This document shows, in pieces, positions 55,721 through 64,000 of a stretch of DNA of 64,000 bases. Source of the DNA: Rhinopomastus cyanomelas (lineage: Eukaryota > Chordata > Aves > Bucerotiformes > Rhinopomastidae); contig VXBP01004389.1 of NCBI GenBank assembly GCA_013400115.1, positions 1 to 64,000 of the forward strand, written 5' to 3'. The position numbers and the translations under genes are program-made. How positions within the stretch are numbered: position 1 is the first letter of the stretch; each line of letters starts with the position of its first letter. The notes under the pieces are model-generated. The model saw only the letters and a list, made by a program, of their open reading frames with translations, was not told where the DNA came from and made no database searches.

Positions 55721-58700
55721 TTTTTCTTGGGCAGTTAATCACAACCCTTAAATGAGGAGGTGCTCCACGCTTTGGGTTTGGGTTTGACAACGATTTGCAA
55801 GTAACAGTCCGCGAAGCCCTTGGCCGAGTTTGCCAAACACGGGCGTTTCCTCTCACTCCTCTTGACCAGCTCTCGAGACCATTCGAGCCACCCCTACAGG
55901 ACGGCAGAGATGTGAGGCTGCACACAGTGTTCACAATAACTGGGGAGAAAGTTCTGCAGTCTGGGGCTTGTGGTTCATTAACCAACTGGCAGACAAAGAG
56001 CATTAAATGACTCGTGTCAAGACCAGTCACTGATAAACACTTGAAACACCTAAAGGGATTCCCAGTGTCTCAGGTTGGGTTGAGTGAATTCAATCCACCC
56101 AAGGCCCTGAAGTTCAGTTGGGTGTGAACAACAAGATCATTCACTTCTTCATTCTTACAGCCAGCCTGGCTTTTGCTAGGCTCAGATCAAACTCGGTACC
56201 GGCTGGTGAAGGGAGGCTGGCGATGGGCTCAAGACATGGGCATTGCTGCCACAGAGCCGTGCTAGCAGCTGGGGAATACTGCAGGACAACGTTTGCCTGC
56301 TGAAATGGGGGGGAATAGTTTCTGTAGCTTCCAGACAGCCTTGCATGCACACATTGGGTGCAGCCATTCAGACATCATGAGGACTGTCCTCCAAAGGAAA
56401 CCAAACTATCCTTTCCGTGTCCGACCACAGAGGGTAATGACCATCTCTAAAGACAGCCCTCACTCTGCGAGATGACGTCGGGCCAGTTCAAGCTGCAATT
56501 TAAACCAGATGCACTGGTGAGGGGTACAGCCACAAGCTGGCATCACATCCTACCAGCCACACTAAGGCTCCCTTTGCCTCCCATCGCTGCTGGTTCCGTC
56601 AAGAGCAAGTTCGAGTAGCCAACTGCAAGTCCAAACTGGAACAACAGCAGCAGGAGCAGCCTGGCTGAGGGCTGCCACAGAAACCTCTGCTCTGCTGAGT
56701 GTTTGAGCCACGCTGCCCTAGTTCTGTGTTACGTTGCTTTTTACGATGCATTTGTTGTTCTGAGAGTGAGCAACGAGCCTGGTCCTTGTCTGGCAGCCGT
56801 GCAAAGTCACTCTGGACCAACAGCACGTCCTGCATCTGGCCTCAGGTACGAGGTTGGCTACTGGCTGGGCGCAAAGCGGGCGTCTGAGCCGCGCAGGTCT
56901 GGCCGCAGGGTCCGGATCCGGGCTGCTGTGAAAACAAACCCCAGCGTGTCTGCTGCTGCTGCCTTCACACAGCACCTGTGCAGCTGCCCCGAGCTCAGCG
57001 TGCGTGTAAATCAGAGGGAGTCATGAACACACACAGTCTGCAGCAGAACTGTGCCTCCATTCATTCCCCCCGACAAAGCCTGGAAGTCCTCCCCGGACCA
57101 ACCGCGCAGCTCACGTGCCGGGGTCAGGAATCACTCTGCCTGCAGAGTGGCTCTGGGCTGCGCTGGTGCTGAGCTGCTGAGACGAAGTGTTAGGGTTCTG
57201 CTTACACAGAACTTGGGGGAGAAGTTAGGGAACTTAGGGGAGAGAGCTCTGTGCGGTTGATTTTTCCTGATAGGAGTTGGGTTCTGCCGTAGACTTTGTG
57301 TTACGGATCGGGGGGACTCAGCGGTACGAGAGCAGCTCTAAGTTACTCCCCTGAGCTGGCCCAAAGTACAAAGTCTATGGCCAAAAAAAGAGTCAATCAG
57401 CAGAAATGTAAAAAGAAAAATAAATCACCAAATGCATCTTAAGCACTCGTGTGCTTAGTGAAGGGGATCTCCACAAACATCTCCGTTACTCCGGGCAGGG
57501 TCGCCACTGATTCCAGCACAAGGACATCTCAAAACACCCACCTTCTGCTCAGTGAAATTCCACTTGGAGTAGTTGATTTCAGTCAGCCACATTTTTGAGG
57601 AGTCATGTGTAGAGTCACACGTCCCCTCCTCAGCCCACACTTCCAGAAGGTTCCCCAGGTTCAGATTTCTTCTCCTCCTGTGAGCGTCTCCGAGTTTCCA
57701 CCGTATTCTTTACTCAGAACATCTTTCCAGCTTCAGGCTCTTTTGCAAGTTCCAGCAGCTTCCAGGCTGGCAGGAGCCTCATGAAGCACGTGATGGAGGA
57801 CACAGACGTTGCACATGAGAGCTACCCAAGTCAAAGTTCTCAGCTTGCCCTCAAGAGTTCGGAGGGACCACACAGGGTGCACCAACAAGGCAGATAAAAG
57901 AGCTGACAGCTACAGCGTGTTTTTCCTAAGCTACATTCCTGTTCTCGCTTTGGAAAGCTCTGCAGAGCTAATTCTGGTGCAAAATGTTCAAAGAAACAAC
58001 ATTTAAACTGTGCACAATCTTTCGAGTACGCAACGTCCTATCAAGGGTTAAACCTTTACAGGAATCCTTTTCCAGTGTCTCAATGGGATTATTCAAAAAA
58101 AAAAGATAAATGAGACTTATTTTAAGAATCAAATTAGTGTCAGAAGTGGCATTGGGATTTCTGGCTTCTTCATTTCCTTCTCAGGATTGCCAAAAATTCC
58201 AGTGACACAATTGTCTCTGGAAAATACGGTGTCGGGCAAGACCTTCCCCCCGTCCCACCACGAGAACAAGGAGCTTTGAGGAGCTTCTCCTTTGCTAACT
58301 TCTTAGACCAAAGTCGTTCAAAAAACCACTATTTCAGCTGCAGAGCTGCCTTTAGCAAAGCTGAGGCATCTAGTGCATCTAGTGGGATGCAGCCCCCAAA
58401 AGCCTTGTTTCTGCTCCTCGTGGTTGCACCCTCAGAACTTGCTCAGCCCCGAGAAAGCCACCTTGTGGAGCGGGACTGCTGAAAGCAGACTCCAGCACTG
58501 TGGTCGGAATGCCCACTCTAAAAAACTCACCCACCTCTTTGAGAAACCCCCTCCCCTCTTCCAAACGTGCATTTCCCACACCCCAGTGAGGCCCAGGGCA
58601 GTCTAGATCTCCATTCTCACCGTGCCCACAGCACCGGGCTAGCGAGCAGATAGAGCAGCGGTCTCTTTCCAATCCAAACTTCAAACAGCTACAACTGAAA

Positions 58701-59845
58701 GCATCAACCTCTTCCATTCTCATGGTGTTTGTTTGGCTTCTGGACTTCCTTTGGCTTGGGCTAGTCTAAGGGGCTGCCTTCTGTTTTGTTTCCAAGGTCT
58801 GTTTTGCTTTAGGGGCACATTCATGTTTGTCAGTGTTTCCAGCGAAAAGAATTCAAGAGCCATTTCTACAGAGTGGGCCACATTCCACAAAGCCAGAGAC
58901 TCTCCGAACTTGGGCGCCAGCCAGCGGGCCCGCTCATATCCTGTTTTCCTCTTGTTTAACCCAGAAGGGTACTGAGCTCAAAGTCTGTCAGTTCAAATGA
59001 TAAACTGGTGTGAACATTAGGGATGGACTCCTCCCAAAGCCTTCTATTTGGATACTCAGATCCTGGGGGGGGGGACACACACACACCAGATCTCAGCCTC
59101 AGCTGTGGAACTCGTTTTCCCACCACGCTCTCTTTAGCTCAAGAGAGCTAGAACTCCCTCAGGCCAAACCCCAGGCTTGGGTTCCACCTCTGATTAGTTG
59201 TGTGTGCCACACAGAAGTCTTTTGCTGCATAATTGGGCACAGAATGCAAACTTGCCAGCACATCCTAGTCGTAGCACAACGTTCGTTCTGCAGCTCTCAC
59301 ACACCTCTGGGGCTGGAATTTAAATGTCAAATGATGGTGCAGGAGGTATCTTGAGGAAGCAGCTTCAGAGCACCTGCAGAATCTGTAAGATCCTGAGCAG
59401 CTGCGTAGGTGGAAGAAATCATCTTGTCACATCTCCCATGCTGTTGGTGCTCATCACCGGCTTGCCACTTCAGCAATTAGCACAAACCTTGAAGACCAGT
59501 CTCCCTCCCTGCCTGTCACTCAGACAGATGGGTCAGAAGCCACATGGTTTTGTCCCTCCAGAAGAGACTGTTTGATTCACACCCTCTCTGGCTCTTCACA
59601 TCAAGACCTGCCAGCCACACATAGGTGCCATTGGTGTCCTTTGTCTTGGAGACTTCTTTTCCCCCCTGAGACATGACTGTTGGCTTAGCAAGTCTTTGGT
59701 AGCACTTTCCTCGGCCAAAGATTACAGTGAGGTGTAACTACTGGTTTTCAGCAGAGCTGAAGTTGCAGAGCTAGTGTGAACCTGGGCAAAAGCGGTTGGA
59801 TACCTGCTCGTAGGTGGCTGGCCTCTGGAATCTAGCTGGGGTAGG
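55721..59845. other. 5' flank of CALD1, nothing recognised
   Basis: No exon, RNA gene or mobile element that I can support. A poly-G run and (AC)n occur at 59065-59086. Confidence 0.45.
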
Positions 59846-59903
59846 GTGGGGGGCTGGACTCGATGATCCCAGGGGTCTCTTCCAACCAGAGCGATCCTGT
59901 GTG
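59846..59903 (+). mobile_element. CR1-like 3' end
   Basis: GGGGGGCTGGACTCGATGAT, CCCAGGGGTCTCTTCCAACC and GATCCTGTG. Confidence 0.75.
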
Positions 59904-60479
59904 AAACCACTGTCAGGCTCTAGAGAATCTGGGTTTCTGAAGGGTCACAGCCACACGTCCTGGAGATTGAGCCCCAGCACAGTCCCTTCCCCCGTGGGCA
60001 CACCAGGGTACCCAAGATCACTGCTTCCTGAGGACAGACTGTGTCACCCTCAGCAGGGAACCCTGAGCCCGCTCTAGGGGCAGGCTGGCCTTTGCAGTCA
60101 GTCGCTTTCACTGCAGCTTTTCTCTTCTGCTTCTCAGGCCAGCTCAGAACGATGGCTGCTGCTAGAGCAAGAGCCAGAGAGCCCTCGCGGTAAACAACAG
60201 CTAGAAGCAAGGAGGGCACCACTGGTTACGGGTGCAAACCTCGGTGCTGCCGTTCACACCTAACTGGGTCGTGTTTTACCCAGCATCTTTTTCCCAGGTG
60301 CAACCAGTCACCTGAAATGGGCTGGTCAGGCAGCGCGATGGCTTTAGGTTGTGACCTCTGTGGAAGGCTGAGGGACACTGCTGATGAAGCCCATGCTGAC
60401 CTTTCATTTCCTTCCCACCCACTTAATAAAGAAACAAGAGCAGTTTGACAGGGAAACTACTGACACAGGACACGAATTA

Positions 60480-60542
60480 ACAGGTTGGACTTGATGATCT
60501 ATGAGGTGTCTTCCAACCTTGGTAATACTGTGATACTGTGAA
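60480..60542 (+). mobile_element. CR1 3' end (TACTGTGATACTGTG tail)
   Basis: CAGGTTGGACTTGATGATCT, TCTTCCAACCTTGGTAATAC and TGTGATACTGTG. Confidence 0.85.
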
Positions 60543-61599
60543 TTACTACAAACCAGAAGGTCATGGGTTTGGTGACCAGTGTGGTTTGTTCCACAAAGCC
60601 CTTAAGAAAATCCTTCGAGGGATTTCATGCAACTTGATTGCTCAAACATCAAGATCCTAAATAAGTAAAAAAAGTAAAGCCTTGTAATCTTCCAGAAAAC
60701 TTGCATCTCTAAGAACAAGCAGGACGAGAGGTGGTCACATCAACCATCTGCAAGCGAAAGGGATCTTTTCCCACGTGTCCTGTGTCTGATGCCTTGTGTT
60801 CCTGAACACAGAAGCCACCTGGCACGCCTTGAAAGCCCTGGGCTACCTCTGTGATAAAGCTACTGCATGGCCATGGACCACTACATTAAAAACAGAGAGC
60901 GGGCGTTAGGACTTTCCCTAACTACTTACAGCCATCTGGATACGTAGCCATGGCATCAAGTCAGCTTTTACAAGCACGGTGAGAATAACCAGGAGGCTCC
61001 GTTGACTTCACCGCTCCGTCTCACTACGGCTTTTGAAGGACTCAGCAGAACATGATGGTGGTTGCCTTGAGCTCTCCAGGTCCATGGAGTCTTGAACAGC
61101 AAGAACAGAAACCACTGCAGCCTGTGCAGGATGGAAAGCTGAGGGAGGAAGGAAGGAAGCACCTCCTGGAACGTGGAAGTTACCTGCAATTTAATAACGC
61201 AGCTTCAGCATGCGGTGGAGACGGCACCACACGGCTCCCAACTGCAGAAGGACCTTCCATCAAAGAACACCAAGATCTGTAGAGGTTTCACAGATTGATA
61301 CGAGACCTAATCTTCCTTATAGCTCAAGCACAAAACTGCACAGAGGATTCAACTGGCTCCAAAGTGAAAAACAAGGTTGAGGGTTGCTGGCAAACACGCA
61401 CAACCTGTGCTGGGCTACGAGAAAACACAACGAGGACTGGACATGGAGGGGAAGGGAGAGGTTCCAAGCAAGGTTTCTCGGAGGACTTGTAAACATTCAG
61501 CTTCAGGAAGCAGCTACATGGAAGGTTTGTAAACATCTGCAAAGTGTCCAGAGGAGCAAAACTAAGTGAAGCAGACTAGGTTTGTCCTCAGCTCTCCTC

Positions 61600-62460
61600 C
61601 CGCAGCTGCAACAGGTGTAGGGTATCGCGCCGGGCGTTTGCCACCGCAGCAACGCGGAAGGTTGCGCAGATGTACATCCTGACGGCACCGCTATCGCCTC
61701 CCCGACACGAGGGTGATTGGAATTCTCTAGGTGCATCAAGGAATGTGCTGCTGGTCTCGGTGACGATGCTCTTCGGGTGAAAAGGAAGGAGAAAGGGAAT
61801 CAGCCGGCTCCATACAGACGTCAGAGTGAATCCTGGTGAAACACAGTTTGGAAACTTGCTGGCGGTTTTGGAGAGCAGAGATCAGGTGTCCTCACGCAGC
61901 TGAGGTGTCAAAGCTTGGCAGCAGGGACCACCCAACACGAAGAGACGGGCACAGAAGCTGGGAGTGCGTCAGCGTAACTCGTGTGGTCCCAAGCGAAAAC
62001 TACGTCACCACCGCCGGGAAAGAGAGAGAAGCTCCCTGAAACGAACTCTTTGGTCTTGAGCTGCTTCAGCCTTTCCTCAAGTGTCCACCTGGGCTGCAAA
62101 TTCCTCAAAGCAGGAAACAGTTTTACCCTCAGCAGTAAGAAGAGAGGAAGGGGTGCGCGGTCTGTGGTGAGTGATGTGCACGGGGAGCGCCGTCGGGCAA
62201 AGCGCGCTCCGCCTGCCTCTCCACGCGTCCAGCCCTTCACACCAGTAAACAATGGATGCATCAAGGTCTCAGTATTTATCCTGCCACTTCCAAGCAGCGC
62301 TTCTGGCAGGACTTCCAGGACCTGGCTTGCTGCCAGGACTCCTGAGGAATCCCTTCCTTCATGCAGCATGCCAAAAAGCCCTTCGGTGTGAGCGTGGATT
62401 CCCCGCGACATCAGAGGGCGGAGGTGGAGCGCGAGGAAAAAAGTGCCGAGTGAGGTTCAC
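61600..62460. promoter_or_regulatory. CpG-rich stretch, possible further promoter
   Basis: CpGs are dense at 61620-61720 (for example TATCGCGCCGGGCGTTTGCC) and again at 62150-62230 and 62390-62450, unlike the CpG-poor flanks. ACGTCA half-CRE motifs occur near 61819 and 62004. A consensus donor CTGTG|GTGAGT lies on the plus strand at about 62168. Gene and orientation are unknown; it could be an upstream alternative promoter of CALD1 or an unrelated transcript. Confidence 0.35.
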
Positions 62461-62593
62461 AAGGCTGCAGAACATCCTTCTGCCGGGTCCAAAGAAGCCC
62501 TTTTGCACTTGTAGCCCAGACAAAGTGAGCTACTTGATGAGCTGATGTGGAGTCAGATGGGGTGTGGAGAATTTTTGGGTTGTCACGGGTGTA

Positions 62594-62752
62594 CCACAGC
62601 AATGAGAAGGTTGGAAAAGACCTTAAAGATCATCCAGTCCAACCTAAACCCAAACAAACCCAGTAATCCTGACATCTAACATCTAGATCATGCCACTGAG
62701 CACCTCATCCAGCCTCACCTTGAACACCTCCAGGGACAGTAGACCCACAGGA
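62594..62752 (-). mobile_element. CR1 3' fragment (CACAGCAATGA-tail subfamily)
   Basis: CCACAGCAATGAGAAGGTTG, AAGACCTTAAAGATCATCC, CCCAGTAATCCTGACATC and AACACCTCCAGGGACAG. This is the longest copy of this subfamily in the window. Confidence 0.9.
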
Positions 62753-64000
62753 CTGCAAATGTAAAGGCTGCAGCCGTGTCTTATGACATAACCCAAGACC
62801 AGTAGATCCCTCTTCTCGTCTCTCAAAACAGCAGTCTCAGAGAAAGCCTTCTGGGAGCTCTCCCCATCACCTGAGATGCAACAGCAGGCTAGGCAACAGC
62901 TGTGCCGCTAAGGAAAGCGGTCCAGCTCTCCCCCAGCTCACAGCAAGGCTGGGAGAGACTTTTACCAGCTGCAGCACCACAGAGGAGATCCCTTTTCTGT
63001 CCTGTGATTAATCCTGGACCCACTGCAAGCAGGCTGGGCATTGAGCCTTGGGCTGTTGAGGTTCCTCAGGTTTATCGCACACATGCAGAAGCTCCTGCCC
63101 CACAGTCGATAGCCCTCCACACGCCCAGAGCAGCTGACTCATCGCACAGAAGCTGTGCAGTCAGCCTGGTGTCATGCCATGGAACCTTCCACCATTTCCA
63201 GAATCACAGCAGGCAAAGGGCAGCCCTGCTCAGCAGCTCTGGCCAAACACAGAAAACTCTTGGATTACACTGAGATTTCTGAACAGGCTGGACATGAACG
63301 AGCAAAAGACACCTCTAGGAACGTTCGGACACACGGCAGCTGGGACTGGAAATCACGTAGCTCTTCTCCCTAAAAGCTACACTTCTGGTAGATCCTACAA
63401 AGCAAAGTGTCTACATCTGACTGCCTTTTCAAATCTGCATTTATTACCATCGTCTGTGAGAATCACAGAGACTCTTCTTTGTCCTAACACGTCCCCAGGA
63501 AGAGAACCAGAACTCGGCAGCAGGGAGGACACCACCAGAAATTAACAGACAAGCTCCTGGGAAAACATGCAAAACACACTTCCCGACCTCCCACAGCCAC
63601 ACACCCCCCCAGTCTGAATTGCCTGGGCTTTATCTCTACCTTTCTGAAAGAGGAGGGAGAAAAGGAGGGACACAGAGGGAGGTAAAAGTGACCCTACAGA
63701 TCCCTGATCTTCAGAGATGTCCTCCGCCGCGCCCAAAGGACACACAAGACCCCGCGAAGGCTGCACTCGGGACGCCACGGAAAGGAAAGAGTCAACTGAC
63801 ATGGAGCTCTGGCAGGGGTGATCCAGCTCTGACCTTTTCTCACCCATCTCTCGCCTTGCTTTCTGTTCCCCTCTCTCCTGTCTGATCCCCTTCTCTCTTT
63901 CCTTATGCACTACTGTCAACCCACCTGGGCGTAGTTTTGCCCCAGTTCAGCTCTGCTGTTGGGTTACTGGAGCGTATTTCTCTGCGCATTCAATGATCTC
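62753..64000. other. 5' flank, nothing recognised
   Basis: Open frames up to 125 codons overlap on both strands, without known families or splice support. Confidence 0.45.

Noticed and set aside
1..64000. CRISPR arrays, bacterial operons, phage or plasmid functions
   Set aside because: Nothing in the window resembles prokaryotic coding density or repeat-spacer arrays; the tandem repeats are minisatellites without spacers.
1..64000. Endogenous retrovirus or LTR element
   Set aside because: I saw no paired LTRs, primer-binding site or gag/pol-type frames. All reverse-transcriptase and endonuclease similarity is to CR1 LINE.

Overview
This window looks like bird genomic DNA. It contains roughly forty fragments of CR1 LINEs, most showing the avian CR1 3' end (GGATTGGAAGGGACCT...GATCATCCAGTCCAATCCCCCTGC, or its complement) with the ATTCTATG-type tail. 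There are no bacterial features and no long intact genes. The density and similarity of this CR1 subfamily would suit a CR1-rich bird lineage such as woodpeckers and relatives; that placement is a weak inference.

The window holds the 5' part of one gene, caldesmon (CALD1), on the minus strand. The anchor is a coding exon at 15042-15153. It has a 5'UTR acceptor, a Kozak ATG, 23 codons beginning MDDFERRREL and a GTGAGG donor, matching the known N-terminus of caldesmon. A second candidate first coding exon lies further downstream in the gene at 2558-2604. It has 15 codons plus 2 nt, the same splice phase and a GTGAGT donor, and resembles the alternative non-muscle/brain-type N-terminus. Three candidate promoters serve the gene: a CpG-island promoter with a noncoding exon 1 and a GTAAGC donor near 50.54-50.76 kb, a TATA promoter with an upstream CArG box near 15.85-16.13 kb, and the region just upstream of 2.6 kb. 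The common downstream exons (from the YQRND segment on) are not in the window and should lie to the left of position 1.

Layout by region. 1-2557: intron. 2558-2800: alternative first exon and promoter. 3678-4289: GC-rich 34-bp minisatellite. 4.3-15.0 kb: intron with CR1 fragments, including a piece of CR1 reverse transcriptase. 15.04-16.35 kb: coding exon and TATA/CArG promoter. 16.4-50.5 kb: long intron, heavily invaded by CR1, with nested insertions, a tRNA-Lys-like/CR1 chimera that may be a SINE, a CR1 endonuclease fragment, and a 37-bp minisatellite at 48.3 kb. 50.5-50.9 kb: distal CpG promoter. 51-64 kb: 5' flank with scattered CR1 and a second CpG-rich stretch at 61.6-62.46 kb.

Three single Ns (16313, 33782, 35391) plus a fourth at 35023 mark joins between duplicated sequence. 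At 33.7-36.2 kb the pattern of duplicates indicates two small contigs placed in the wrong order. I saw no intact protein-coding gene other than the caldesmon exons. Most open frames are chance ORFs, read-through of the minisatellite, or CR1 remnants.
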